A stretch of DNA of 64,000 nt, taken from positions 186,001 through 250,000 of the forward strand of contig NZ_PNXY01000002.1 in the NCBI RefSeq assembly GCF_002879865.1, given 5' to 3'. How positions within the stretch are numbered: position 1 is the stretch's first letter; the number at the start of each line of letters is the position of its first letter. The translations under genes and the position numbers were made by a program. Origin of the DNA: Paraburkholderia rhynchosiae. Lineage in GTDB: Bacteria; Pseudomonadota; Gammaproteobacteria; Burkholderiales; Burkholderiaceae. Under the pieces are notes generated by a model that did not search any database, was not told the origin of the DNA, and saw nothing but the letters and a program-made list of their open reading frames with translations. Positions 23,688 to 32,989 of this stretch are shown here, piece by piece.

Positions 23688-23771
23688 TATAAACGGTCTG
23701 CGATTCGGACATGAGGTTTGGACCGGTCCGGTTGCACGAGTGAAAAAAGAATCGACGCGAAAGGATTTGGG

Positions 23772-24836
23772 ATGAGTGAGCCGCAGCACCCGCAGCCGCA
23801 TGACACAGACACGAACGAAGGCCGCCCGGCGCCAGTCGCACGGGCGGTGGTGCAGCCTGTTGTGCAGCCGGGCCTGGACTCGCTGGCCGCGGTCGGCGCG
23901 CGCTTGACGCAACTGCGGGAATCCAAGGGCTTGTCGATCGAAGACGTATCGGCTCGTCTCAAAGTAGCGCCCGCCAAATTGCGTGCGCTGGAATCCGGCG
24001 ACATCAGCCATTTGCCGGATACGACCTTTGCGCTCGGCGTAGTGCGCAGCTATGCGAAGATGCTTGGCGCCGATCCTACGCCGTTCACGCAGGCGTTGCG
24101 CCGCGAGAAGGGCGTGCCTGCGCCGGATCTTTCGATGCCTGCGTCCTCGGGCACCGACTTGCCGCGCGGCCGCGTGTCGCTGTCGCTCGGTGGTGGAGCG
24201 CAAAGAAGCCGTTCGTGGTTGTGGGGCGTTGCAGCGGTGATTGTCGCGGTGATCGCGCTCGCCATGTGGCATACCAATGGCGGCGATTCGACGGCATGGC
24301 TTGCGCGTCTGAAAGCGAGCGCCGATGGTGGCGCGGGTGGTGCTACTGGCGCTTCGGGCGCCGTCGCGCAAGGCCCGTCGGCGGGCTCGGAGGCAACCGC
24401 GCAAGAGGCGGCGTCCGAGCCTGAAACGCAGGCCGCGGCGCAGAGCGCCGGGTCGGCCACGCCGATGGCCGTGCCGCTCGCGGCCGGCACCGCGCCGGCT
24501 TCCGCGCCGCCCGTCACGGCGGCGGCTGCTGCGAGCGCTCCGGCTATTGTCGCTGGAGCGTCTGCGGCAGTCGCAGCACCGGCTGCGGGTTCGGCAATCG
24601 TCGCGTTGCGCGTGACCCAGGATACCTGGTTCAGCGTGCGCGGTAAGAACGGCAAGGAAGTATTCTCCGGCCTCGTGCATGCAGGCGATACGAAGGAAGT
24701 GACGGGCGAAGCGCCTTTCAAGGTCACGGTCGGCAACAGGGCCGGTCTGGAGTCGCTGACACTCGACGGTCAGCCGGTCGATCCGTCGAAATATGCGGCG
24801 GCGAAAGGTAACGTGGCGCGCTTTGCGCTGCCTTGA
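23772..24836 (+). CDS. rodZ: cytoskeletal protein RodZ
   Basis: A bitopic protein that links MreB filaments to the cell-wall elongation machinery. The 354-residue sequence has a disordered N terminus, an Xre-type helix-turn-helix domain (about 40-110, including GLSIEDVSARLKV) that binds MreB, a basic juxtamembrane region, one membrane segment at about 149-167 (LWGVAAVIVAVIALAMW), a long Ala/Pro-rich periplasmic linker, and a C-terminal DUF4115 beta domain (about 275-350). The order rlmN-rodZ-ispG-hisS is conserved and supports the call. Confidence 0.92.
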   Translation: MSEPQHPQPHDTDTNEGRPAPVARAVVQPVVQPGLDSLAAVGARLTQLRESKGLSIEDVSARLKVAPAKLRALESGDISHLPDTTFALGVVRSYAKMLGADPTPFTQALRREKGVPAPDLSMPASSGTDLPRGRVSLSLGGGAQRSRSWLWGVAAVIVAVIALAMWHTNGGDSTAWLARLKASADGGAGGATGASGAVAQGPSAGSEATAQEAASEPETQAAAQSAGSATPMAVPLAAGTAPASAPPVTAAAAASAPAIVAGASAAVAAPAAGSAIVALRVTQDTWFSVRGKNGKEVFSGLVHAGDTKEVTGEAPFKVTVGNRAGLESLTLDGQPVDPSKYAAAKGNVARFALP

Positions 24837-24848
24837 TACAGACGGTAT

Positions 24849-24880
24849 GCGCCGCGGCCGACCGGACCGCGGCGCTTTTT
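24849..24880 (+). terminator. Rho-independent terminator between rodZ and ispG
   Basis: A perfect 9-bp GC-rich stem (24849-24857 with 24867-24875) is followed by five T. It starts 12 bases after the rodZ stop and sits inside what is normally an operon, so it may be a partial or regulated terminator. Confidence 0.8.
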
Positions 24881-24885
24881 CAATT

Positions 24886-24914
24886 CAGGCGCCACATTTT
24901 TTACATGGCGCCTG
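24886..24914 (+). promoter_or_regulatory. leader hairpin upstream of ispG
   Basis: A perfect 9-bp inverted repeat (24886-24894 with 24906-24914) with an A/T-rich 11-base loop ends 20 bases before the ispG ATG. Its GGCGCC arms are also complementary to the right arm of the preceding terminator, so the two structures could exclude each other. Confidence 0.5.
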
Positions 24915-24934
24915 TGGCGTAAATGGGTCTTTCG

Positions 24935-26239
24935 ATGCAATCCGAAGCTCAATCCCAATCCAGTAGCAAAATTGTGTCAAACGAGCCGGTGTTCGGCGGC
25001 CATGCGGCGCGGCGCAAGTCGCATGCGGTGGACGTCCGTTGGGGCGGACAGCTCGTCACGATTGGCGGCGACGCGCCCGTGCGCGTCCAGTCGATGACCA
25101 ACACGGATACCGCGGACGCCATCGGCACCGCTATTCAGATCAAGGAACTGGCGCAAGCCGGTTCGGAACTGGTGCGCATCACGGTGAACACGCCGGAGGC
25201 GGCCGCGGCCGTGCCGGCGGTGCGCGAGCAGCTCGACCGCATGGGCGTTTCCGTGCCGCTGGTCGGCGATTTCCATTACAACGGCCACCTACTGCTGCGC
25301 GATTACCCGGCTTGTGCGGAGTCACTGTCGAAGTACCGGATCAATCCGGGCAACGTCGGCCACGGCGCGAAGCGCGACACGCAATTCGCGCAAATGATCG
25401 AAGCGGCGGTGAAATACGACAAGCCGGTGCGCATCGGCGTGAACTGGGGCAGTCTGGACCAGGACCTGCTCGCCAGGATGATGGACGAAAACGCGGCACG
25501 TTCCACGCCGTGGGAAGCGCAAAGCGTCATGTACGAAGCGCTGATCCAGTCGGCCATCGGCTCGGCGGAGCGCGCTGTGGAACTGGGCCTGTCGCGCAAG
25601 CAGATCATTCTGTCGTGCAAAGTGAGCGGCGTGCAGGATCTGATCGCCGTGTACCGCGAACTCGCGCGCCGTTGCGAATTCGCGCTGCATCTCGGTTTGA
25701 CGGAAGCGGGCATGGGCTCGAAGGGCATCGTTGCGTCGACGGCGGCGTTGTCGGTGTTGCTGCAGCAGGGCATCGGCGACACGATCCGTATTTCGCTCAC
25801 GCCGGAGCCGGGCGCGTCGCGTACCGGCGAGGTCATCGTCGGTCAGGAAATCCTGCAGACCATGGGCCTGCGCTCTTTCACCCCGATGGTGATTGCATGC
25901 CCGGGTTGCGGCCGTACTACCAGCACGCTGTTCCAGGAACTGGCATCGCAAATTCAGACATATCTGCGCACGCAGATGCCGGCGTGGCGCGATCAGTATC
26001 CTGGCGTCGAAAAGATGCACGTCGCGGTGATGGGCTGCATCGTCAACGGTCCCGGCGAGTCGAAGCAGGCGAACATCGGCATCAGCCTGCCGGGTTCGGG
26101 CGAGAATCCGGCCGCGCCGGTATTCATCGACGGCGAGAAGGTCAAGACGCTGCGCGGCGATAACATCGCGCAAGAATTCCAGCAAATCGTGAGTGACTAC
26201 GTCGAGCGCCGCTATGGCCGCGCCGAGGCACTCAACTAA
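24935..26239 (+). CDS. ispG: 4-hydroxy-3-methylbut-2-en-1-yl diphosphate synthase (flavodoxin)
   Basis: A 4Fe-4S enzyme of the MEP isoprenoid pathway that converts MEcPP to HMBPP. The 434-residue protein has the N-terminal TIM-barrel ([14 protein letters not shown] near 50-65, YRINPGNVG near 132) and the C-terminal iron-sulfur domain with Cys in CPGCGRT and GCIVNGPGE. It contains the longer insert typical of beta-proteobacterial IspG compared with the E. coli form (372). ATG at 24935 is chosen as the usual family start; an in-frame ATG at 24923 adds four residues and neither has a clear ribosome site. hisS follows 20 bases later. Confidence 0.95.
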   Translation: MQSEAQSQSSSKIVSNEPVFGGHAARRKSHAVDVRWGGQLVTIGGDAPVRVQSMTNTDTADAIGTAIQIKELAQAGSELVRITVNTPEAAAAVPAVREQLDRMGVSVPLVGDFHYNGHLLLRDYPACAESLSKYRINPGNVGHGAKRDTQFAQMIEAAVKYDKPVRIGVNWGSLDQDLLARMMDENAARSTPWEAQSVMYEALIQSAIGSAERAVELGLSRKQIILSCKVSGVQDLIAVYRELARRCEFALHLGLTEAGMGSKGIVASTAALSVLLQQGIGDTIRISLTPEPGASRTGEVIVGQEILQTMGLRSFTPMVIACPGCGRTTSTLFQELASQIQTYLRTQMPAWRDQYPGVEKMHVAVMGCIVNGPGESKQANIGISLPGSGENPAAPVFIDGEKVKTLRGDNIAQEFQQIVSDYVERRYGRAEALN

Positions 26240-26259
26240 ACATCGGCTATCGAATACAG

Positions 26260-27600
26260 ATGACTGAACAGAAGAAAAAGCTCGAAAAGCTGTCCGGCGT
26301 GAAGGGCATGAACGATATCCTTCCGCAGGAAGCCGGGCTGTGGGATTTTTTTGAAACCACCGTCAAGTCGATGCTGCGTTCGTACGGATACCAGAATATT
26401 CGTACGCCGATCGTCGAACACACGCAGTTGTTCACCCGCGGTATCGGGGAAGTGACCGACATCGTCGAGAAAGAGATGTACAGCTTCACCGACGCGTTGA
26501 ACGGTGAAAATTTGACCATGCGCCCGGAAAACACGGCAGCGGTGGTGCGCGCGGCTATCGAGCACAACATGCTGTACGACGGCCCGAAGCGCCTGTGGTA
26601 CATCGGTCCGATGTTCCGGCACGAGCGTCCGCAGCGCGGCCGTTATCGCCAGTTTCATCAGGTGGGCGTGGAAGCGTTGGGCTTCGCCGGCCCGGATGCC
26701 GACGCTGAAATCATCATGATGTGCCAGCGCCTGTGGGACGACCTCGGCCTGACGGGCATCAAGCTGGAAATCAATTCGCTCGGCCTCGCGGAAGAGCGCG
26801 CGGCGCATCGCGTCGAATTGATTGCGTACCTCGAAAAGCACATGGACGTGCTCGACGAAGACGCGAAGCGGCGTCTTTACACGAATCCGCTGCGCGTGCT
26901 CGACACGAAGAATCCGGCGCTGCAGGAAGTCGCGCAGAACGCGCCGAAGCTGATCGATTTCCTCGGCGAGGAATCGCGCGCCCACTTCGAAGGTTTGCAG
27001 CGCATTCTGAAGGCGAACAACATTCCGTTCAAAATCAATCCACGTCTCGTGCGAGGCCTCGATTATTACAATCTGACTGTGTTCGAATGGGTGACCGATA
27101 AGCTCGGCGCGCAGGGCACCGTCGCGGCGGGCGGCCGTTACGATCCGCTGATCGAGCAGCTCGGCGGCAAGCCCACGGCGGCTTGCGGTTGGGCAATGGG
27201 CATCGAGCGAATTCTCGAGTTGCTGAAGGAAGATCAACTCGTGCCGGAAGATGAAGGTTGCGACGTCTACGTGGTCCATCAGGGCGACGCCGCGCGCGAG
27301 CAGGCCTTCATCATTGCCGAGCGGCTGCGCGACACGGGTCTGGACGTCATCCTGCATTGCAGCGCGGACGGTCAGTCGGCGAGCTTCAAATCGCAAATGA
27401 AGCGTGCCGACGCGAGCGGCGCCGCGTTTGCGGTAGTGCTCGGCGACGATGAGATCGCCAACGGCACGGTCGGGGTCAAACCGCTGCGAGATACCAATGC
27501 TAACGGCGGTAAAAACGAGCAACATAACGTGCCCGCCGAAGACTTGACCGAATTTCTAATCAATGCGATGGTTGCAACCGCCGAAGACGGCGACGACTGA
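26260..27600 (+). CDS. hisS: histidyl-tRNA synthetase
   Basis: A class II aminoacyl-tRNA synthetase that charges tRNA-His. The 446-residue protein shows motif 2 in [19 protein letters not shown], the histidine-binding loops [13 protein letters not shown] (HisA) and AAGGRYDPL (HisB), and a C-terminal anticodon-binding domain (about 340-425). It lies 20 bp after ispG and 66 bp before yfgM, in a conserved operon. Confidence 0.97.
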   Translation: MTEQKKKLEKLSGVKGMNDILPQEAGLWDFFETTVKSMLRSYGYQNIRTPIVEHTQLFTRGIGEVTDIVEKEMYSFTDALNGENLTMRPENTAAVVRAAIEHNMLYDGPKRLWYIGPMFRHERPQRGRYRQFHQVGVEALGFAGPDADAEIIMMCQRLWDDLGLTGIKLEINSLGLAEERAAHRVELIAYLEKHMDVLDEDAKRRLYTNPLRVLDTKNPALQEVAQNAPKLIDFLGEESRAHFEGLQRILKANNIPFKINPRLVRGLDYYNLTVFEWVTDKLGAQGTVAAGGRYDPLIEQLGGKPTAACGWAMGIERILELLKEDQLVPEDEGCDVYVVHQGDAAREQAFIIAERLRDTGLDVILHCSADGQSASFKSQMKRADASGAAFAVVLGDDEIANGTVGVKPLRDTNANGGKNEQHNVPAEDLTEFLINAMVATAEDGDD

Positions 27601-27666
27601 TCGCGATGTCGTCGAGCCCCTTGGTTCGACACGCACAAGTAGCAAGAATGAGGAAATCGCCGGGCA

Positions 27667-28296
27667 ATGAGTTACCACGACGAACAAGAATCGATTGAAG
27701 GTCTGAAGGCTTGGTGGGCGCAGTGGGGTAATGCAACCACGTGGATCGTGCTGGTGGTGCTGGTCGCCGCAGCCGGCTGGAACGGCTGGAATTTCTGGCA
27801 GCGGCGCCAGGCGGCGGAAGCCGCTGTGCTGTATGACCAGGTGCAGCAGGCCGTGGCATCGGGCGACAAGGCGAAGATCACGCGCGTCGCCGCGGACATG
27901 GAAGACAAGTTCAGCCGCACCGCGTACGCGCAAATGACCGCGCTGGGAGCGGCCAAGGCGCTCTACGCCACCGGCGACGAAGCCGCGGCAAAGGCCCAGT
28001 TGCAATGGACCATCGATCACGCGAAGGACGACGAGTTCAAGCAGATCGCCAAGCTGCGCCTTGCTTCGCTGTTGCTCGACGAAAAGGCTTACGACCAGGG
28101 TCTTGCACTGCTCGCCGAGCCGCAGTCCGATGCGTTCAAAGGCATCGTGGCGAACGGCCGCGGCGATCTGCTCGCCGCGCAGGGTAAGCGTGACGACGCG
28201 CGCGCCGCCTACAAGCTCGCGATCGATTCGCTGCCGAAAAGCGACACTTCGGAGCGCCAGTTGATCCAGTTCAAGCTGGACGCGCTGGGCGGCTAA
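27667..28296 (+). CDS. YfgM-like ancillary SecYEG translocon subunit
   Basis: A 209-residue protein with an N-terminal cytoplasmic tail, one membrane segment at about 22-40 (WIVLVVLVAAAGWNGW) and a periplasmic TPR-like helical domain. YfgM of E. coli associates with SecYEG and the chaperone PpiD and affects envelope stress. Its place between hisS and bamB is the same as in E. coli, which is the strongest evidence. Confidence 0.9.
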   Translation: MSYHDEQESIEGLKAWWAQWGNATTWIVLVVLVAAAGWNGWNFWQRRQAAEAAVLYDQVQQAVASGDKAKITRVAADMEDKFSRTAYAQMTALGAAKALYATGDEAAAKAQLQWTIDHAKDDEFKQIAKLRLASLLLDEKAYDQGLALLAEPQSDAFKGIVANGRGDLLAAQGKRDDARAAYKLAIDSLPKSDTSERQLIQFKLDALGG

Positions 28297-28372
28297 GCGC
28301 TGTCTGCAGCGCGCCGCCTGCAACGACCAACCGGTCTTTCTTTAACCCATTTCCTGAATGCTTCGTCCACCG

Positions 28373-29518
28373 ATGAATCTGCTGAAACGTTACGCTGTGC
28401 CCGTTGTCTGTGCGATGACCGTCCTCGCTCTCGCGGCTTGCTCATCCACGAAAGACGAGCGCCGCGTGCCGACGCCGCTCACCGAGTTCAAACCCGTGCT
28501 CGACGTTCAGCAAGCCTGGAAGACGAGCGTAGGCAAGGCAGGACGTTATCTGTTCTCGCCGGTCGCGGTCGGCGACGCGGTATACGCGGCCGGTACCAAT
28601 GGCTCGGTTGCGAAGATCGACGCGCAAACCGGTAAGGACATCTGGCGAGTCAAGCTGCACGACGACATCTCCGCCGGTGTCGGCAGCGACGGCACGCTGA
28701 CGGCGGTCGGCGGCTTGAAGGGCGACGTCTACGTGCTCGGCGCGGATGGCAAGCAGTTGTGGACAGCCAAGGCGCCGGGCGAGATCATCTCGCCGCCGCT
28801 GGTCGGCAACGGTCTCGTGGTCGTGCGTACCGTCGACGGCCAGATCGTCGCGTTCAACGCGCAAACTGGCGAGCAGAAATGGAACTACCGCAACCGCGCC
28901 GTGCCGCTGAATCTGCGTGTGTCGTCGGGTATGACCTTCGCGGGCGACGCGGCTGTGCTGGCCGGATTCCCGGGTGGCGCGTTCGCCGCGATCAATCTGC
29001 AGACGGGAGAGAATTACTGGCAAACGCCGGTTTCCTATCCGAAGGGCGTGACGGAAGTCGAGCGTATCAACGACGTGACGGGGCCGCCCACGCTGGTCGG
29101 TTCGGAAACCTGCGCAGTCACGTTCCAAGGTCAGATTGGCTGCTTCGACGCAAACTCGGGTCGCGCGCTGTGGGAAAAAGCATTCTCGAGCGCAAGCGGT
29201 CTCGCGCAGGATGACCGCGCGGTCGTGGCGGCCGACGACTGGTCGGTGGTGTCGGCGTTCGACGTCACGAACGGTGCGCCGCTGTGGAAGAACGACAAGC
29301 TCAAGAATCGCGAACTCGGCGTGCCGTTCATCCTCGGCCACGCTGCGGTGCTGGGCGACTATCAGGGCTACGTGCACTTCCTGTCGCGCGACGACGGTAC
29401 GCTGGTCGCGCGCGTGAAGACCGACGGCAGCGCAATTACCGCGGCGCCGGTGCTGGCCGGAGAGACGCTCGTCGTGCAAACGCGCGACGGCGATCTGTAC
29501 GGCTATCGCCCGCGCTGA
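28373..29518 (+). CDS. bamB: outer membrane protein assembly factor BamB
   Basis: A lipoprotein of the BAM complex with an eight-bladed beta-propeller that helps deliver outer-membrane proteins to BamA. The 381-residue protein has a signal peptide ending LAAC, giving lipidated Cys23, then repeated PQQ/WD-like blades with GxxxxWxxxxxG-type patterns such as NAQTGEQKWNYR and DANSGRALWEK. ATG at 28373 is preferred to 28358 because it places a normal lipoprotein signal at the N terminus. Partner bamC is also in the window but in a different unit. Follows yfgM by 76 bp. Confidence 0.95.
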   Translation: MNLLKRYAVPVVCAMTVLALAACSSTKDERRVPTPLTEFKPVLDVQQAWKTSVGKAGRYLFSPVAVGDAVYAAGTNGSVAKIDAQTGKDIWRVKLHDDISAGVGSDGTLTAVGGLKGDVYVLGADGKQLWTAKAPGEIISPPLVGNGLVVVRTVDGQIVAFNAQTGEQKWNYRNRAVPLNLRVSSGMTFAGDAAVLAGFPGGAFAAINLQTGENYWQTPVSYPKGVTEVERINDVTGPPTLVGSETCAVTFQGQIGCFDANSGRALWEKAFSSASGLAQDDRAVVAADDWSVVSAFDVTNGAPLWKNDKLKNRELGVPFILGHAAVLGDYQGYVHFLSRDDGTLVARVKTDGSAITAAPVLAGETLVVQTRDGDLYGYRPR

Positions 29519-29538
29519 TTGCGCAGGAAGGTTGTCGA

Positions 29539-29573
29539 GCGTGCAGGCCGGCTTTGCCGGCCGCGCGCTTTTA
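29539..29573 (+). terminator. Rho-independent terminator after bamB
   Basis: A 7-bp GGCCGGC/GCCGGCC stem with TTT loop, extended below by six more pairs with a bulged A, then TTTT. It lies about 20 bases after the bamB stop, so der likely has its own promoter. Confidence 0.75.
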
Positions 29574-29655
29574 TGCAGCGTGCGCAGTACAGCTTTTACC
29601 GCACAGCGCAGGCGGCGCTGCACATAGCCCTGCAGAGTAAGTAAAAAGAATTTCA

Positions 29656-29683
29656 CCGGACTGGCTGGTCCGGCAAGTCGGAC
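29656..29683 (+). promoter_or_regulatory. alternative-pairing hairpins upstream of der
   Basis: CCGGAC (29656-29661) can pair with GTCCGG (29668-29673), or GTCCG (29668-29672) can pair with CGGAC (29679-29683). The two hairpins cannot coexist. There is no T-run afterwards. Confidence 0.35.
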
Positions 29684-29977
29684 AGAAAGACGGCCCACGT
29701 GGCCATGGTGGCTGCTTGCGGCGCCACCTTAGCGCGGCATCGCAAGACGCGTCATGCAACTGGCGAGCGAGCCGCCCCGCAGGAAGACTTAATCTCGCAG
29801 CCAGATGGCGCTGCGCATACAGCCAAACCCCCGTCCACCTCGGCGCGCATATGGACAGCGCGTCCGGGGCTGGCCGAATTCGTGATAATTTTCGTCAAAC
29901 GCTGCCGTGTAGCGGCGCAATGGCGTCGCTACGCGGACGGTCGCTTCCGATCCGCGTTTCACCGTGAACAACATCTG

Positions 29978-31315
29978 ATGAAACCCGTTATTGCCCTCGT
30001 CGGGCGCCCCAATGTGGGGAAATCCACGCTCTTCAATCGCCTCACGCGCTCGCGTGACGCACTCGTTGCCGATTTGCCCGGCCTGACGCGCGATCGCCAT
30101 TACGGCGAAGGGCGCACGGGCGAGCGTCCGTACCTGGTTGTTGACACCGGTGGTTTCGAGCCTGTCGCGAAAGACGGCATTCTGCACGAGATGGCGCGCC
30201 AGACGCGCCAGGCGGTGGAGGAATCGGACATCGTCGTGTTCATCGTCGACGGGCGCAATGGTCTTGCGCCGCAAGACAAATCGATTGCCGACTACCTCCG
30301 CAAGACCGGCCGGCCGATTTTTCTCGTCGTCAACAAGGCGGAAGGGATGAAGTACAGCACAGTCGCCGCTGACTTCTATGAACTCGGCCTCGGCGATCCG
30401 CGTGCGATTTCCTCGGCGCACGGCGACGGCGTGACGGAAATGATCAACGAGGCGCTCGACGTCGCATACGCGGGACAGCCAGAAGAGAGCGACGACGAAA
30501 AGGAAGCGCGCGGCGTGAAGATCGCGATCGTCGGCCGCCCGAACGTCGGCAAGTCGACATTGATCAACGCGCTGGTCGGCGAAGAGCGCGTGATCGCGTT
30601 TGATATGCCAGGAACCACGCGCGATTCGATCTACGTCGACTTCGAACGCCAGGGCAAGCCGTACACGCTGATCGATACGGCTGGTTTGCGCCGTCGCGGC
30701 AAGGTGTTCGAAGCGATCGAGAAGTTCTCGGTGGTGAAAACGCTGCAGTCGATTTCGGACGCGAATGTCGTGATTCTGCTGCTCGACGCGCGTCAGGACA
30801 TCTCGGAGCAGGACGCGCATATCGCCGGCTTCGTGGTGGAGCAGGGTCGTGCGCTGGTGGTTGGCGTGAACAAGTGGGACGGGCTCGACTCCCATGTGCG
30901 CGAGCGCACCAAAGCGGACCTCGAACGCAAACTAAAATTTCTCGACTTCGCCAAATTCCATTTCATTTCCGCTGCGGAAAAAACTGGAATCGGTCCGCTG
31001 ATGCGTTCGGTCGACGACGCATACGCCGCGGCAATGGCCAAGCTGCCCACTCCGAAGCTCACGCGCGCGTTGATCGATGCAGTGGAGTTCCAGCAGCCGC
31101 GCCGCCGTGGTCCGGTGCGGCCGAAATTGCGCTACGCGCACCAGGGCGGACAGAATCCGCCGATCATTGTGATTCACGGCAACGCGCTCGACGCGATCAC
31201 CGAAACGTATAAACGCTACCTTGAAAACCGCTTCCGTGAAACTTTCAAGCTGACCGGGACTCCATTGCGAATAGAGTTCAGATCGTCGACGAACCCTTAC
31301 GCGGACAAAGGCTGA
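29978..31315 (+). CDS. der: ribosome biogenesis GTPase Der (EngA)
   Basis: An essential GTPase with two tandem G domains that acts in 50S subunit assembly. The 445-residue protein has two P-loops of the form GRPNVGKST, at about residues 9-17 and 186-194, each followed by DxPG/DTAG and NK(A/W)(E/D) motifs, then a C-terminal KH-like domain rich in basic residues (about 360-445). It lies 143 bp before hfq, the usual beta-proteobacterial order. Confidence 0.98.
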   Translation: MKPVIALVGRPNVGKSTLFNRLTRSRDALVADLPGLTRDRHYGEGRTGERPYLVVDTGGFEPVAKDGILHEMARQTRQAVEESDIVVFIVDGRNGLAPQDKSIADYLRKTGRPIFLVVNKAEGMKYSTVAADFYELGLGDPRAISSAHGDGVTEMINEALDVAYAGQPEESDDEKEARGVKIAIVGRPNVGKSTLINALVGEERVIAFDMPGTTRDSIYVDFERQGKPYTLIDTAGLRRRGKVFEAIEKFSVVKTLQSISDANVVILLLDARQDISEQDAHIAGFVVEQGRALVVGVNKWDGLDSHVRERTKADLERKLKFLDFAKFHFISAAEKTGIGPLMRSVDDAYAAAMAKLPTPKLTRALIDAVEFQQPRRRGPVRPKLRYAHQGGQNPPIIVIHGNALDAITETYKRYLENRFRETFKLTGTPLRIEFRSSTNPYADKG

Positions 31316-31391
31316 AACCCGCGTGTGTGTTGGGTTTGGCCGATCAGGCAGGGCCCTCGCGCAAAAACGAAAATCGGCTATAGTGTAGCGG

Positions 31392-31424
31392 TTGACGGCG
31401 GATACCTTTTTCTTCCGTCGTCAA
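31392..31424 (+). promoter_or_regulatory. hairpin in the hfq leader
   Basis: An 11-bp inverted repeat (31392-31402 with 31414-31424, one G-T pair) with a pyrimidine-rich 11-base loop lies 34 bases before the hfq start codon. It is a strong RNA structure placed where it could affect hfq translation or transcript stability. Confidence 0.6.
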
Positions 31425-31458
31425 TTTAGTCAACCTGCAAAAAAATACGGAGTTTGCT

Positions 31459-31695
31459 ATGAGCAACAAAGGGCAATTGTTACAAGACCCGTTTTTGAAC
31501 GCACTGCGTAAAGAGCATGTGCCGGTGTCGATCTACCTGGTCAACGGCATCAAGCTTCAAGGGAACATCGAATCGTTCGACCAGTACGTCGTGTTGCTCC
31601 GGAATACGGTCACCCAGATGGTCTACAAGCACGCAATCTCGACTGTCGTGCCAGCCCGTCCGGTGAATTTCCACCCGGATTCTGAACAGTCCTAA
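31459..31695 (+). CDS. hfq: RNA chaperone Hfq
   Basis: A hexameric Sm-like protein that pairs small RNAs with mRNAs. The 78-residue protein has the Sm1 motif ([19 protein letters not shown]) and the Sm2 motif with YKHA, and ends with a short tail after VVPARPVNF, as in other Burkholderiales (E. coli Hfq has a longer tail of 102 residues total). CGGAG lies about eight bases before the ATG. It precedes hflX as in most proteobacteria. Confidence 0.98.
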   Translation: MSNKGQLLQDPFLNALRKEHVPVSIYLVNGIKLQGNIESFDQYVVLLRNTVTQMVYKHAISTVVPARPVNFHPDSEQS

Positions 31696-31725
31696 CCCCC
31701 GTCGCGGCCGGCGTAACGTCGCCCG

Positions 31726-32940
31726 TTGGCGATTACTCCCGGCCGCCTCATTTTGATACCCTCCAATTTGATCAATGCAGCGCTTGTCGGCATCGACTTC
31801 GGTAAGATCGATTTCGAAGCCAGTCTCGAAGAACTCAGCCTGCTCGCACAAAGCGCGGGCGCGAATCCTCTAGTCACCCTCACTGGGCGCCGGGCCAGTC
31901 CCGATGCGAAGATGTTCGTCGGCAGCGGCAAGGCCGAGGAACTGCGTCTTGCGTGTGAGGCGAACGACATCGAACTCGTCATCTTCAATCATGCTCTTGC
32001 GCCTGCCCAGCAGCGCAATCTGGAGCAAGCGCTTAATCGGCGCGTGGTCGACCGCACGAGTCTCATCCTCGATATTTTTGCGCAGCGCGCCCGCAGCCAT
32101 GAAGGCAAGCTGCAGGTGGAACTCGCGCAATTGCAGTATCTGTCGACGCGGCTAATCCGCGCATGGACCCACCTCGAACGGCAAAAAGGCGGTATCGGCT
32201 TGCGCGGTCCAGGTGAGACGCAGCTCGAAACCGACCGCCGGCTGATCGGCGAACGCATCAAGGCGCTCAAGACGCGGCTCGAAAAACTGCGGCGTCAGCA
32301 TGGCACGCAGCGTCGCCAGCGTTCACGCAATCAAACCATGTCGGTGTCGCTCGTCGGCTATACGAATGCGGGCAAGTCCACGCTCTTCAACGCGTTGACC
32401 AAGGCGCAGGCGTATGCGGCCAACCAGTTGTTCGCCACGCTCGACACGACCTCCCGGCGCGTCTATCTCGGCGACGAAGCGGGGCAGGTGGTGGTGTCGG
32501 ATACCGTCGGCTTCATTCGCGAGTTGCCTCACCAACTGGTCGCGGCGTTTCGCGCCACGCTCGAGGAAACGATTCACGCCGACCTGCTGCTGCATGTCGT
32601 CGACGCGTCGAGCGCGGTGCGTCTCGATCAGATCGACCAGGTGAACGAGGTGTTGCACGCAATCGGCGCGGACACGATCCGGCAGGTGCTCGTGTTCAAC
32701 AAGATCGACGCGGTGCCCGAGTTGGCGGCCCGTGGGGACGCGGTCGAGCGGGATGAGTATGGTAATATTTCGCGCGTCTTTTTGAGCGCGCGCACGGGGC
32801 AAGGGCTGGACACATTGCGCGCTGCCATCGCTGAGATCGCTACTGCCGAACCTCTTCCCGACACGCTGCCGGGCTCCTCGGAAGAAGACCGGTCGGCGGC
32901 ACCACGCGACGACCGCAAGGTCACAGAACTCGGGCACTGA
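31726..32940 (+). CDS. hflX: GTPase HflX
   Basis: A ribosome-binding GTPase that splits stalled or heat-damaged 70S ribosomes. The 404-residue protein has the Gly-rich N-terminal HflX domain with GRRASPDAKMFVGSGKAEEL, a coiled-coil linker (RLEKLRRQHGTQRRQRS), and the G domain with P-loop GYTNAGKST near residue 211 and DTVGFIRELP as switch II. No ATG fits the N terminus: TTG at 31726 or TTG at 31753 (nine codons shorter) is used; the choice is open. It is 30 bp from hfq. Confidence 0.95.
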   Translation: MAITPGRLILIPSNLINAALVGIDFGKIDFEASLEELSLLAQSAGANPLVTLTGRRASPDAKMFVGSGKAEELRLACEANDIELVIFNHALAPAQQRNLEQALNRRVVDRTSLILDIFAQRARSHEGKLQVELAQLQYLSTRLIRAWTHLERQKGGIGLRGPGETQLETDRRLIGERIKALKTRLEKLRRQHGTQRRQRSRNQTMSVSLVGYTNAGKSTLFNALTKAQAYAANQLFATLDTTSRRVYLGDEAGQVVVSDTVGFIRELPHQLVAAFRATLEETIHADLLLHVVDASSAVRLDQIDQVNEVLHAIGADTIRQVLVFNKIDAVPELAARGDAVERDEYGNISRVFLSARTGQGLDTLRAAIAEIATAEPLPDTLPGSSEEDRSAAPRDDRKVTELGH

Positions 32941-32989
32941 CCCGTTCCAATTGCACTGACCCGCTGTCTACTCTGGTGAACGAACACAG

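Larger units (their letters stand above)
29519..29977 (+). other. 459-bp gap between bamB and der
   Basis: The region holds a terminator just after bamB (29539-29573) and, further on, three short arms able to form two exclusive hairpins (29656-29683). The der frame is open upstream from 29699 but gives a low-quality protein with no ribosome site, so I do not call a gene. The rest is unexplained; a der promoter or a small RNA could lie here. Confidence 0.5.

Noticed and set aside
26236..27525. Long minus-strand open frame (about 429 codons) opposite hisS
   Set aside because: hisS is unambiguous with all class II motifs; the antisense frame has no recognisable domain.
29699..29977. N-terminal extension of Der of 93 residues
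   Set aside because: The sequence is Arg/Ala-rich and unlike Der; the ATG at 29978 gives the usual 445-residue protein starting [17 protein letters not shown].
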